The notes: generated from the letters alone by a model not told the origin. Positions 39,506-48,935 are shown, counted from the stretch's first letter. The stretch: DNA of 64,000 bases from Eubacteriales Family XIII. Incertae Sedis bacterium (GCA_031261345.1 JAISKC010000053.1:38605-102604); one strand, 5' to 3'. Made by a program: numbers and translations.

Positions 39506-42190
39506 CTACTTTACCGTAATGGTCTTTGTAGCCTTCTTGCCGCCTGCCGTCACAGTAATCTTTGCCGTCCCTGCTTTCTTTGCCGTGATCAATCCGCCCT
39601 TGTTTACCGTCAAAACCGCCTTGTTCGATGAGGAGAATTTTGCCTTTACATTCGTGGCTGATGAGGGCGAAAGTTTCACGCCCAGTTGTTTGGTACTGCC
39701 AACCCTGAGTGACGAAGGCGCATTCTTCAATGAAACCTTCGCGAGCGCCTTGGCCTTGGGGACGACATATACCGTAATGGACTTCGTCTTCCCGCTCGGT
39801 GCCGTGGCAGTAATTTTTGTGGAAAGTTTTTTGGTTACTTTTTTCGCTGTTATCTTTCCGGTGGTTTTTGACACCGTAGCCGCTTTCTTGTTGCTTGACG
39901 TGTACTTCAGCCCCGCCGTTACAAGTGCCGCCCCATCGTAGATTGCTATGACCGGCGTCGTATTGCTTCCGCTCTTTAAATAATATTTGGATAGCGGCGC
40001 CGTTATCTTCGTCACGTTTCTGGTGACCTTGATCGAAACTGTCTTGCTCGGCACCACGCCCGATGCTGTCTTGGCAGGGTCGGTTGTTTTTGCAGTAATT
40101 TTGGCCGTTCCTTCCTTGCCGTTGAACTTCACCAAACCGCTTGCATTGACTGTAGCCACCCCGCCTGTAGCAGACCATACCACATTCGGATAAGTGGTTG
40201 CAGTATCCGGTGCGACCACGGAGGCCAAGCTTATGCTGTGACTTGCATCGCTGGTCTTGTATAAATATTTTGAGGGATTTCCGGTAATGTTGACCGAATC
40301 AACCCAATTATAGGGTTCCACGGAAATATCAAATGAAGTCTGTGCATTGTAATACTTTACAGTAAGAGATTGGGAGGCGGCCGGATCTGTCGAATCAAAG
40401 CCTGTTACTTGCACCTTACTGTCGTTTAGTGCAACAACTTCCTTTAATCCGTCTGTGTATGTCACAGTCACTTTACCCTTTGAGAGGTCAATTTCCTGCC
40501 CCTGTAAATAGGATGCTTTCTGTGTACCGTCAAGTGCCAAACTCTGCACAGGAGTATTCTTGGTGAAAGCCTTTATATTGAAATTGCCGCTCGACGTGTC
40601 GCCGGTAGCATTAAGAGTCTTCTTCCAATCATACCAAGTCTTGCCATTCGGACTGTGAAAGCTCTCTCCCGTTTTGATGGTCACATTATCACCAACGGAT
40701 GCCTTTGACTCGAAAGTGAGACCGTAATTGGTAGTGGACGGCTTTTTAATCTTTATTACGACCGAAAACTTGGTTTTGTCTTTGAGCCTGAGTTTCTTTG
40801 TGAAATTTATTGTATGATAGCCCGCGTTTGCAAATGTTTCTGAAATTGTTTTGGAGGAAGCGCTACTGTTTATGTCTGCCTGAGTGCCGCTTGTCGGGTT
40901 TTTGGATGTTGGTTTCGTATAGACGGATACGGTATATTTCATATTTGGATAAAGCGAATAGATTGAGACCGCTTCCAAAGACTGAATGGCAGCCGCGTCG
41001 GTCTCAGTAAAGACATTCGCCATATATTCATACGTTTGATTGTATCTACTCGCAACACCCAGATTGCCTGCATCATCAAAAAAATAGTTATTGTCGAGCG
41101 TTGTATTCAATCCTAAATCTACGTAAGCCGATGTACCCATACTCTTGTCGTAATAGGACATCCAGAAATATCCGGAATCCAAGACACCTTCTCCCCAGCT
41201 GTTCTTTATCAGCCAGGCACCATTTCCTTCAGGCGTATTTTTGAAATTTGTCTTGCTAAAGTTGTCATTCCAACCTACTATTGTAACCGCATGATTTCCT
41301 CTAATCGGCTCGCCATATGCATCCGTCGTCTTATTGTAGTAATATGCCCAACCGGCCGATGAGTTCTTATATCTGGAATTTTCAATATTGTCATTTACAA
41401 GGCCAGTACTGTAATAGCTCGTGTAGAGAGGTCCCTTATTCTGCAACGCCTTCTTTATCGCATCCACATTGCCCTTTTTCACATCTGATCCTGCACTGCT
41501 TCGCGGGGCAGGATAGATCGAAACGTCCTTCACGTGATAATCCGAAGTGTTCAAATCACTGAGGTTCGTAAGTGGTATATCCACATTGCTGTATGGAAAA
41601 CGAGTCTCCGTGGTCGGGCCAAACCACTTTCCCATGGCAGCCATTGAATACCAGATGTTTCCCCCACTATCCATGGGGCTATAGATGCCGGCAGCAGGAT
41701 TTGGTGCAAATTTAAATGTTTTACTGTTAAATACAGAAAAAACATGCTGATACGGTGAAAGCCAACCCGAATCGGTCAAACTCAGGATACCCTGTTTGGC
41801 CAGACTGCCTTCACCCGATGCCGTCGCCGCAAATGCCCAACACGCACCGTAATTTCCCTGATCTCTCACTGGTGTTATCCAACTCGGATGTGAAACTCTG
41901 AGATCGTAACTTGCAGGTAAACTATCGAGTGCACCTATTTCGCCCGAATAATCTCCATCATTGATTGCTGTTTCATCTACCGTGGGAACTATGTAACCGT
42001 ATTCACTCGGAGTTTGATCGACGTCAAGAGGCTCGATGGTTTCAATAGGCGGAAGCGGTACTCCCTGTTCATCTTCCTCGTCCGCATAGCCCTGAAGTGG
42101 TGCGGCTGTGAAAACCGTAGTAGCCACAAGTGCCATAACGACCAAAAACACCAAAAGTCGCTTTTTCAAATCATATTTCTGAATCATCAT
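39506..42190 (-). CDS. Secreted papain-family (C1A) cysteine protease with Ig-like repeats
   Basis: 894 aa. Signal peptide: LLVFLVVMALVATTVFTAAPLQGYA. The C1A protease domain (about residues 90-365) has LPASYDLR, the catalytic cysteine in RDQGNYGACWAFAA, catalytic histidine in GNHAVTIVGWND and asparagine in LIKNSWGEG. A lectin-like region typical of bacterial C1A proteases follows (about 365-540), then a group 3 bacterial Ig-like domain (TQKASYLQGQEIDLSKGKV) and further Big_2-like domains to the C-terminus, which ends KKATKTITVK. No sortase motif. Likely a surface or released protease acting on peptides or host/competitor proteins. AAGGGAGAG ribosome site and TATAAT box as for the LRR gene. 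Confidence 0.9.
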   Translation of the reverse strand: MMIQKYDLKKRLLVFLVVMALVATTVFTAAPLQGYADEEDEQGVPLPPIETIEPLDVDQTPSEYGYIVPTVDETAINDGDYSGEIGALDSLPASYDLRVSHPSWITPVRDQGNYGACWAFAATASGEGSLAKQGILSLTDSGWLSPYQHVFSVFNSKTFKFAPNPAAGIYSPMDSGGNIWYSMAAMGKWFGPTTETRFPYSNVDIPLTNLSDLNTSDYHVKDVSIYPAPRSSAGSDVKKGNVDAIKKALQNKGPLYTSYYSTGLVNDNIENSRYKNSSAGWAYYYNKTTDAYGEPIRGNHAVTIVGWNDNFSKTNFKNTPEGNGAWLIKNSWGEGVLDSGYFWMSYYDKSMGTSAYVDLGLNTTLDNNYFFDDAGNLGVASRYNQTYEYMANVFTETDAAAIQSLEAVSIYSLYPNMKYTVSVYTKPTSKNPTSGTQADINSSASSKTISETFANAGYHTINFTKKLRLKDKTKFSVVIKIKKPSTTNYGLTFESKASVGDNVTIKTGESFHSPNGKTWYDWKKTLNATGDTSSGNFNIKAFTKNTPVQSLALDGTQKASYLQGQEIDLSKGKVTVTYTDGLKEVVALNDSKVQVTGFDSTDPAASQSLTVKYYNAQTSFDISVEPYNWVDSVNITGNPSKYLYKTSDASHSISLASVVAPDTATTYPNVVWSATGGVATVNASGLVKFNGKEGTAKITAKTTDPAKTASGVVPSKTVSIKVTRNVTKITAPLSKYYLKSGSNTTPVIAIYDGAALVTAGLKYTSSNKKAATVSKTTGKITAKKVTKKLSTKITATAPSGKTKSITVYVVPKAKALAKVSLKNAPSSLRVGSTKQLGVKLSPSSATNVKAKFSSSNKAVLTVNKGGLITAKKAGTAKITVTAGGKKATKTITVK

Positions 42191-42277
42191 TTCTCTCCCT
42201 TATCATAACGAAACGAGGTTACGCCAAATCAACAACAAATCCCCCTGTTAAACGTACCAAATAATGAAAACATTATA

Positions 42278-43474
42278 TCACTTTATGATAATACCGCGAA
42301 GCATTTTCACCTTTAATATTCTTGAAACGCTTTCGCCTATGCGCGCTTCCGTGAGCGTGCCCGCCTCTATTGCGGCCATTACGCCCTCATACGCACCGCT
42401 GACACTCTCAGGGATGAGAATCATATCCACGCCCGCATTTATCGCCATTACTGCCGCATCGCTCGCGGAATAGCTGTCCGTTATCGCACCCATCACCATC
42501 GAGTCCGTGATTACTAAATTCTCGTAACCGAGGTCGCCCCTCAGGATGTCAGTAATAATCTTTTTTGAAAGAGATGCAGGCAAACCGGCCTCGTCCACAC
42601 CTCGTGCAGTCATGTGAGAAATGAGCACAAAGTCGCTGTCGGCCTCAATACCGGCCTCGAAGGGCAAAAACTCCGTGGCTCTGAGCTCGTCAAGCGTCCG
42701 CAGGCTCTCCGAGTAACCCAGATGAGAATTTGCCTGAGTGCTTCCGTGTCCAGGGAAGTGCTTGAGAGCCGTGCAGACACCGCCCTCGTGAAGGCCAATG
42801 ACCTCCTGCTTCACCATTTCCGATACCAGAGCGGGGTCAGTGCCGAACGCCCTATCACCTATCTCGGTGTTGTTCGGGTTGGTGATGACATCGGCGACCG
42901 GTGCGAAATCCACATTGAATCCAAGTCCCTTAATGTTTTCGGCAATAGCCTTGCCGACCTCCATCGCCTTTTCCGAATCGCCGGTCTCACCGATCTCCCT
43001 CATGGGCGGGATAGGATCAAACCCCAAATTTGCCTGCCCGGAAATTCGGGCGACCGACCCGCCCTCTTCGTCAACACCGATGAATAGAGGCGTCTTAGCC
43101 TCGCCTTGAAGACGCTCTATTTTTGAACGAACCTGATCGCGGCTCTGTATATCCGAAGCGAAGAAAACGACGCCGCCAAACGGTAGCCCCAAAGCTGTAT
43201 CCTGAGGCGTTACAAAAAATAGCTGATAGATTTTCTCGTCTAGTGTCATCGCGACCACACGGGCGGCCACCTCAATACTATTTTTCACATCGTCATCAAA
43301 TATATCGGCGGAGAAGCCATTGTCGTAAACGGCCTGCAAATTGATAGCAGAATTCATATTATCGCTTCCGCCTCTGCCAAGGCCGCCCTCTGCCGGAGCA
43401 CATGAAGACACCGCCAAACAAACGACTATCATTACCGCACAAGTAGTCAATCTCTGTTCGATTTTTCTTTTCAT
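42278..43474 (-). CDS. nagZ: Beta-N-acetylhexosaminidase (GH3), NagZ-like lipoprotein
   Basis: 398 aa from the ATG at 43474; an ATG four codons upstream is possible. A lipoprotein-type signal ends at VSSC. The GH3 domain has GVDEEGGSVARI, the diagnostic KHFPGHGSTQANSH with catalytic histidine, DFVLISHMTA and the nucleophile aspartate in VITDSMVMGA. It should remove N-acetylglucosamine from wall fragments or glycoproteins, outside the membrane because of the lipobox. Next to surface-protein and glycan genes. Confidence 0.88.
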   Translation of the reverse strand: MKRKIEQRLTTCAVMIVVCLAVSSCAPAEGGLGRGGSDNMNSAINLQAVYDNGFSADIFDDDVKNSIEVAARVVAMTLDEKIYQLFFVTPQDTALGLPFGGVVFFASDIQSRDQVRSKIERLQGEAKTPLFIGVDEEGGSVARISGQANLGFDPIPPMREIGETGDSEKAMEVGKAIAENIKGLGFNVDFAPVADVITNPNNTEIGDRAFGTDPALVSEMVKQEVIGLHEGGVCTALKHFPGHGSTQANSHLGYSESLRTLDELRATEFLPFEAGIEADSDFVLISHMTARGVDEAGLPASLSKKIITDILRGDLGYENLVITDSMVMGAITDSYSASDAAVMAINAGVDMILIPESVSGAYEGVMAAIEAGTLTEARIGESVSRILKVKMLRGIIIK

Positions 43475-43516
43475 ACAGAGAATCATACCCTCGAATGACT
43501 TATATATCAATAAAAA

Positions 43517-44266
43517 TCAAATCAACACACCGCCACCTGTAATGTTCAAATTTGTACCATTCACATAACTGCTAAAATCAGACATAAGATAATCAATCGC
43601 CCCAACCACTTCGTCGATTGTGATATTTCTACCTAACGGAGCTTCTTTTGCAAGAGATTCCACAATTCGCTCATCCAAATCACAAATAAACTTTGATTCT
43701 ATCATCGTAGGGGATATACCATTGATTGTTACACCTTTATCACCGTACTCACTTGCAGCTGCGCGTACCAACCCGAGTAGCGCGTATTTACATATAATAT
43801 AATCAGTAACATACTTTGGTGGAATCCCAAGCGTATAAGCGGTAAGCATAACAACAACCCGACCAGTCCCTTCCTTTGCCATGGCAGGGAGAAATTCTTT
43901 CAGAGTTTCTCCCAATGAAAAGAGCTGAATATTCAATTCTTGCAGAGTCTTTTTCGTATCAAATTGTTTGATGCGCATGTGATGAAATTTCCCTGCGGGT
44001 AAATGGAGAATGTGGGTCGGATTGCCAATAAGATTCTTTGTTTGTGAAATAACTCTTTTTGTATCATCAGGTTCAGACAAATCCCCTTTGACTGCATGAA
44101 TTGAAATTTTTTTCACAGAATCAGTTAGCATTTTGAATTTCGGACTCATTGTATTGTAATGAGCAATCACCGTCACATCATCTTCATCACTGCAAATCTC
44201 TTCCAAATGTCGAATATATGCCAGTCCAATATCCGAAGAAGCTCCTATTATTAAATAGTTTTTCAT
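43517..44266 (-). CDS. Short-chain dehydrogenase/reductase, FabG-like
   Basis: 249 aa. NAD(P)-binding LIIGASSDIGLAYIRHL at the N-terminus and catalytic YxxxK as YIICK in YVTDYIICKYALLGLVRAAA, with GVTINGISPTMIESKF and a C-terminal VNGTNLNITGG typical of SDRs. In acyl chemistry such enzymes reduce 3-oxoacyl groups. Its ATG overlaps the MaoC-like stop (ATGA), and an ACP gene precedes that, so an acyl-ACP substrate is likely. Substrate unproven. Confidence 0.85.
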   Translation of the reverse strand: MKNYLIIGASSDIGLAYIRHLEEICSDEDDVTVIAHYNTMSPKFKMLTDSVKKISIHAVKGDLSEPDDTKRVISQTKNLIGNPTHILHLPAGKFHHMRIKQFDTKKTLQELNIQLFSLGETLKEFLPAMAKEGTGRVVVMLTAYTLGIPPKYVTDYIICKYALLGLVRAAASEYGDKGVTINGISPTMIESKFICDLDERIVESLAKEAPLGRNITIDEVVGAIDYLMSDFSSYVNGTNLNITGGGVLI

Positions 44267-44679
44267 TTTGACACTCCGATGCGCATTTTGCCACGCACAA
44301 CTTTCGCATTTGAACCATTTGTGATTTTCACCTTAAGCAATATTGTATTAAAGCGTTCATCTTTTTCAATTACTTCCCCCTCAACATGAAGTTCATCTCC
44401 AACAATTACAGGCTTCACAAAATCAACCGAAACTGAATGGATCAGACTATACATTCCCGGCAGATATACACCGGCAAGAGTAGAAAGAAATGATGCAGTC
44501 AACATACCATATGATACTGAATTTTGATACCCCTGTGAAACGGCAAATTGAATATCATTATGTAATGGATTGCAATCACCGGTTATTTTTCTAAAGGAAT
44601 CCATCATTTCTTGAGAAATCACGATGTCAAATCCCTCTTTACGACCTACATCTATTTCATCAAAGTGATATTTATTCAA
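44263..44679 (-). CDS. MaoC-like hot-dog dehydratase/hydratase
   Basis: 138 aa. Hot-dog fold pattern with DCNPLHNDIQFAVSQGYQN holding the Asp and His expected in R-specific enoyl hydratases, then SYGMLTASFLSTLAG. It would hydrate or dehydrate 3-hydroxyacyl chains on ACP or CoA. Overlaps the ACP stop by 8 bp and the SDR start by ATGA, so the three proteins are made together. Smaller than fused fatty-acid enzymes; likely a dedicated acyl-modifying step. Confidence 0.85.
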   Translation of the reverse strand: MNKYHFDEIDVGRKEGFDIVISQEMMDSFRKITGDCNPLHNDIQFAVSQGYQNSVSYGMLTASFLSTLAGVYLPGMYSLIHSVSVDFVKPVIVGDELHVEGEVIEKDERFNTILLKVKITNGSNAKVVRGKMRIGVSK

Positions 44680-44920
44680 TTGTCATCCTTTCGGAAACTA
44701 TATCAACCATTTCTCCGACATTCTTCATTTCTGTGACCTCAGTCATAGTGAACTTCATTCCAAAACGTTTTTCAATGGCTACTATGAGATTGATATGTTC
44801 TAAGCTATCCCAATCATCAATATCATCCGCTGTCGTTGTTTCGTCAACATGAATACTTGAATCATCAAACACATCTTGGAAAATTTCATCAAGTTCTTCA
44901 TAAATTTTCTCTTGAGTCAT
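44672..44920 (-). CDS. Acyl carrier protein
   Basis: 82 aa, acidic and helical. The phosphopantetheine attachment serine lies in DDWDSLEHINLIVAIEKRF. Not the housekeeping AcpP context: its neighbours are MaoC, an SDR and a sugar transaminase. Strong AAGGGAG ribosome site. It likely carries an acyl group for sugar N-acylation or a small polyketide-like step. Confidence 0.92.
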   Translation of the reverse strand: MTQEKIYEELDEIFQDVFDDSSIHVDETTTADDIDDWDSLEHINLIVAIEKRFGMKFTMTEVTEMKNVGEMVDIVSERMTIE

Positions 44921-44952
44921 AATTAAGCTCCCTTCAAACTGCAGACACTTAT

Positions 44953-46086
44953 TTAATCTGCAAAAAACTCATATACTTTTTCTATCACGTAGTCTATCTC
45001 AACAGGTCTCAACCCATAAAACATTGGCAAGCGCAATAGTCGTTCGCTCTCTGCCGTCGTGTATTTATCTTCACCGTGAAATCTGCAATACTTTTCTCCG
45101 GCCGCAGAAGAATGAAGTGGTACGTAATGGTACGGTGCACCAATGCCATTTTGCTTTAGATAATCAATCAACCTTGTTCGTTCATCAAGATCACTCACCC
45201 GAATGAACATCATATGCCCATTGTGCCCACAATGCTCAGGTATCTGCGGCAAAACGATTCGCCCCTTTTGGGCAAGATCCTGCAATCCATCAAAATATCT
45301 ATGCCATGACGATAGTCTGTCATCAATTATGTTCTGGGCCACCTCAAGCTGGCTCCAAAGATATGCCGTGCACAATTCACTGGGCAGATAAGATGAACCC
45401 CAATCAACCCATGAATATTTGTCAACCTGCCCCCGAAAGAACTTGCTTCGATTCGTTCCCTTTTCACGAATGATTTCGGCTTTTTCGACAAGTTCGTCAT
45501 GATTTATGACAATCGCACCGCCCTCGCCCATGCTGAAGTTTTTTGTTTCATGGAAACTGAAGCAAGCAAAATCCACTTGCGAGCCAACAGCTTTCCCTCT
45601 ATAAGTTGACATCAAAGCCTGTGCAGCATCCTCGACAACAAGTAGGCTGTGCTCCTTGGCTATGTCATTGATTTTGTCCAATTCACAGGGAACTCCGGCA
45701 TAGTCAACCGGAACAACCACCTTAGTTTTAGGAGTAATGGCAGCTTCTATCAATTCCTCATCCATGTTCATCGTATCTGGACGAACATCGATAAATACTA
45801 TCTTTGCCCCTTGACCCAAGAACGCGTTTGCGGTGGAGGGGAATGTATATGACGGCATTATGACCTCATCCCCCGGCTCGATATTGCAAAGGTATGCTGC
45901 CATATCGAGTGCATGCGAACCGGATGTTGTCATCAGCACATTTTCGACATTTATCCGCGACTTTATCCACTCAGAACAGTATCTTGTGAAAACCCCATCT
46001 CCACTTGCATGTCCGTTTTCAAAAACTTTTGCTACCGATTCCAATGTTTTATCAAACATAGCTGGTCTATTAAATGATATTTTCAA
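44953..46086 (-). CDS. WecE/RffA-like dTDP-4-keto-6-deoxyhexose transaminase
   Basis: 377 aa, TTG start with AAGGAG eight bases upstream. DegT/DnrJ/EryC1/StrS PLP aminotransferase with TTSGSHALDMAAYL near residue 54, PGDEVIMPSYTFPSTANAF, VVEDAAQA and the PLP lysine in HETKNFSMGEGGAI. The TSGxHALxM/IxPGDEVIxPSYTF pattern is that of WecE-type enzymes that aminate C4 of dTDP-4-keto-6-deoxyglucose to dTDP-Fuc4N or related sugars. RfbA and RfbB at 29-31 kb would supply the substrate. Confidence 0.88.
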   Translation of the reverse strand: MKISFNRPAMFDKTLESVAKVFENGHASGDGVFTRYCSEWIKSRINVENVLMTTSGSHALDMAAYLCNIEPGDEVIMPSYTFPSTANAFLGQGAKIVFIDVRPDTMNMDEELIEAAITPKTKVVVPVDYAGVPCELDKINDIAKEHSLLVVEDAAQALMSTYRGKAVGSQVDFACFSFHETKNFSMGEGGAIVINHDELVEKAEIIREKGTNRSKFFRGQVDKYSWVDWGSSYLPSELCTAYLWSQLEVAQNIIDDRLSSWHRYFDGLQDLAQKGRIVLPQIPEHCGHNGHMMFIRVSDLDERTRLIDYLKQNGIGAPYHYVPLHSSAAGEKYCRFHGEDKYTTAESERLLRLPMFYGLRPVEIDYVIEKVYEFFAD

Positions 46087-46121
46087 TACTATTTCTCCTT
46101 GCCGAATTATTTGAACATATA

Positions 46122-46973
46122 CTATAATTCAATGCTAGCAACACGTGGTTCGAAGCAACAGCATGGACGAAGACAGACAATTCTCACGCCGCTCGCTCTT
46201 TGCGGACCAACTTTCATGAATGTGGCCAGCACGGTATTCTTTCCACCCAGTCCCAGTGGCCCGACATTTGTTTTATTAACGCGGCTTGATATTTCTTTTT
46301 CAAGCGCATTTTGCTCTGAATAATTCCCAAAAGTCATAGCCTGAAGCATTAAAGAAGACGCTTCATAATGCGAGCGACCAATACCCACAGCCAGAGTACT
46401 CGGAGTACAGCCAAGCTGCCCAACCACTTCTGAGGCCCAACTCACTATTTCATCTACCAACACTTCCACACTATGTTTATGAAATACCCTATAGGTCTTA
46501 GACCGTATTTCCGGTCCGCCTCCTTGCATCAAGACGTGTAGACGCAGAACATCCTCATCTGTATGAAGAAGCATAATGGGAGCAGGTAACATTGCGCCCG
46601 AATCAGGATTAAGACCTCCGGACTGATCCAATCTTTGCTCATCATTCCCCATAATTGCCATCGGCCTACCGGGCAATTCACGCAAACCGATTTCTATTCC
46701 CTCACCTATTGCTTTCAATACTTCTCTACTTATTGCTTGCGACTTGCCTACCTCAAGAATAACATGAGGGATACCCGTATCATCACACAGCGGGCTGCAG
46801 CCACTTTCTGCCACAAATGCGTTTTCTAAAATGTTCTCCATCACCCACTTCGATTGAGAGACTTCCTCTTCAAAAACGGCACACTCGTAAGCTTTTATTT
46901 GATCTGCCCGAAAACTCGAAGCCGCCCGAAGCAATGTGTCAGCGGTCTTTCTCACTATATCGTCATATTTCAT
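46122..46973 (-). CDS. Class I fumarase/tartrate dehydratase alpha-type subunit
   Basis: 283 aa from the ATG at 46973 (a TTG six codons earlier overlaps the beta-subunit gene). The cluster-binding region SGCSPLCDDTGIPHV is intact, with further cysteines in QLGCTPSTLAVGIGR and a CCC near the C-terminus that could complete the [4Fe-4S] ligands. The oxygen-sensitive hydro-lyase acts on fumarate/malate, tartrate or a related diacid. It follows its partner beta subunit directly. Here, beside citrate-lyase-like and malate/lactate dehydrogenase-type genes, it may serve small-acid synthesis rather than the TCA cycle. Confidence 0.85.
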   Translation of the reverse strand: MKYDDIVRKTADTLLRAASSFRADQIKAYECAVFEEEVSQSKWVMENILENAFVAESGCSPLCDDTGIPHVILEVGKSQAISREVLKAIGEGIEIGLRELPGRPMAIMGNDEQRLDQSGGLNPDSGAMLPAPIMLLHTDEDVLRLHVLMQGGGPEIRSKTYRVFHKHSVEVLVDEIVSWASEVVGQLGCTPSTLAVGIGRSHYEASSLMLQAMTFGNYSEQNALEKEISSRVNKTNVGPLGLGGKNTVLATFMKVGPQRASGVRIVCLRPCCCFEPRVASIEL

Positions 46974-46987
46974 GCTACCATCACCTA

Positions 46988-47503
46988 TCAATAGATTGTC
47001 TCCCCATTCACAGCTGCTATTATCACCGGATACTCCACAACCTCAATGGAATGTAATGCCTCCATACCAAGCTCCGGAAATGCGACAACCTTTCGGTTCA
47101 GAGTTTTGCTTTCCAGTAATGCAGTAACGGGTGGAATCACAGCATATGCAGAACCATATCTGTTGAGTTCCGCAACCGTTTCCGGTTTGAGTGCCCCCTT
47201 GCCAAGATGCAACTTCACACCGGCTTTCGACAGAATTGGGATATTCCCCTCAATCTCGAGCTTGTTGCTAGATGTTGGACCTACGCCAGCCGGACTGACG
47301 GCCGTATGAAAAATGACGCTACCCTGCAAATCAATACCGTTTTCTTCAAGCGTTCCAGTCTCAAAAAGTTCTTTTAGCTTAGGCAACACAGCATCTCTCC
47401 CCGTGTATATGTACCCTGATAGGAGAATCATATCACCAACGCGTAGGCTCTCGATAGCATTACCACTTATTGGTGTTTGAATAATTTGTGGATTATCCTT
47501 CAT
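46988..47503 (-). CDS. Class I fumarase/tartrate dehydratase beta-type subunit
   Basis: 171 aa. Matches the C-terminal swivelling domain of class I fumarases: LRVGDMILLSGYIYTGRDAVLPKL, AVSPAGVGPTSSNKLE, LHLGKGAL and FPELGMEALHSIEV. No cluster of its own; it forms the active enzyme with the alpha subunit encoded 14 bp further on. ATG with AAGGA upstream. Confidence 0.88.
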   Translation of the reverse strand: MKDNPQIIQTPISGNAIESLRVGDMILLSGYIYTGRDAVLPKLKELFETGTLEENGIDLQGSVIFHTAVSPAGVGPTSSNKLEIEGNIPILSKAGVKLHLGKGALKPETVAELNRYGSAYAVIPPVTALLESKTLNRKVVAFPELGMEALHSIEVVEYPVIIAAVNGETIY

Positions 47504-47532
47504 ACTCTAATCAATCCTTCCCGTTTATCTTG

Positions 47533-48795
47533 TTATGACTTGAGTGATGTGATTGGAATCACGAAAATTCCGTCTTCCGTAACCCGCTGGAAATCAGTTT
47601 TTCCTACAATAACGGCCATAAACGAAGGTGGTGAATTTTGCGCACCGGTATTTGACAGTATTTTATTCTTCAGCCTAATGAGATTTTGGGTAGCTTTTTC
47701 TACTTTGTCTTCACTTAGTTTGATTTCGATCGCACCCCAACGCCCATCACGTAGTTCTATGATGGCGTCCACTTCAAGGTCATCAGAGTCCCGATAATAA
47801 TAGAGTGGCTCAGGCAATGCGGATGGCATAGCGGCAGCATATGTTCGGAGATCTCTAATGCAGAGTTCCTCAAACAAATTTCCGAAAAGCTGCATATTTT
47901 GGACTAGCCTCTCCGGTGTAATGGAAAGAGTTGCTGCGGTCAGCGAAGGATCTACAAAATAGCGCTTAGGTTTTGTCCTGAGTCTACTTTTTGATTTGAT
48001 GGGTGCATCCCAACCCTTAAGGTTCTCAATGAAATATTGACCTTCGAACATTTCAAGATATGTGTCGATGAGGTAGTGTGTATATTCGCTATCAGAATCT
48101 TCTTCACCTTTTCCCATATCCTCGGCTATTGTCTTATGCGTTACGGATTGTCCAAGATTTCTGGCAAGAGAAGTAAGTAATTTTCTTGCTATGTTCTCAT
48201 TCTTGCCATTCTTCGGAACGCTAATTGTAAGAAGCGTGTCAAGATACTGTGTAGCCGTTTCTATGTGTAATTCATCGGAAAGGGACAGTGCTCCCGGCCA
48301 ACCTCCACGGCAAACAAATTTCGCAATATCTCGCAAGTCTGTGGATACAGCTTTGGGCCTAAAATCGCCTTCGAAAAGTCCTGCCAGCGAAACATCACCA
48401 CTTGATTCGCCCGATTCATATAGTGACATTGGACGCATACGCAAACGTGCTATTCGTCCGGCTCCGGAATGCGTAACTTCGTCCTTGCTAAGTGAGGATG
48501 ACCCTGTTAGAAGAAATAGACCTTTTTCGCCTTCAGTATCTATACTGCGCCGTGCTGCATCCCATATACGTGGAACTTCTTGCCACTCGTCAACTATATG
48601 TGGGCGCTCGCCCTCAAGAATGAGAAGCGGGTCAGCCTCAGCAATTGCTTTTGTCTGCGGGTCATCGATGTGTACGATACTTTCACCGTGAGCCATTGCA
48701 GTCCACGTCTTTCCACACCACCGGCTTCCAACAATTTCAACAGCACCAAATGCTGATAATAGCTTGTCAATTTGCCGATCTACCAGTCTTGGCAT
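47533..48795 (-). CDS. DUF4143/AAA_14 family ATPase
   Basis: 420 aa. N-terminal AAA_14 ATPase with a P-loop-like GSRWCGKTW (residues 23-31), Walker B-like PHIVDEWQEVP and the sensor LLTGSSSL. C-terminal DUF4143 contains a nuclease-like core (VDAIIELRDGRWGAIEIKLSEDK). These common bacterial proteins have no settled function; roles in defence or selfish behaviour have been suggested. The ribosome site is weak, and two 15-bp direct repeats lie upstream. Unrelated to its neighbours; it breaks the run of metabolic genes and may be an insertion. Confidence 0.9.
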   Translation of the reverse strand: MPRLVDRQIDKLLSAFGAVEIVGSRWCGKTWTAMAHGESIVHIDDPQTKAIAEADPLLILEGERPHIVDEWQEVPRIWDAARRSIDTEGEKGLFLLTGSSSLSKDEVTHSGAGRIARLRMRPMSLYESGESSGDVSLAGLFEGDFRPKAVSTDLRDIAKFVCRGGWPGALSLSDELHIETATQYLDTLLTISVPKNGKNENIARKLLTSLARNLGQSVTHKTIAEDMGKGEEDSDSEYTHYLIDTYLEMFEGQYFIENLKGWDAPIKSKSRLRTKPKRYFVDPSLTAATLSITPERLVQNMQLFGNLFEELCIRDLRTYAAAMPSALPEPLYYYRDSDDLEVDAIIELRDGRWGAIEIKLSEDKVEKATQNLIRLKNKILSNTGAQNSPPSFMAVIVGKTDFQRVTEDGIFVIPITSLKS

Positions 48796-48857
48796 ATATT
48801 TTGGGGGCTTGATAATAATAGGACATTGCCTCTCTTTCGTTTCTTAGTATATCATAT

Positions 48858-48894
48858 ATTTAAAAAATAGAGTGCTAGAATTTAAAAAATAGAG
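48858..48894. repeat. Two direct repeats upstream of the DUF4143 gene
   Basis: ATTTAAAAAATAGAG at 48858-48872 and again at 48880-48894, 22 bp apart start to start (about two helical turns), 63-99 bp upstream of the start codon at 48795. They may be operator half-sites for self-regulation. Nothing else is seen between 48796 and 48935. Confidence 0.7.
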
Positions 48895-48935
48895 GAAGAT
48901 GATTTATAAAATCAGTTCTCATGAATTTCTTCATT

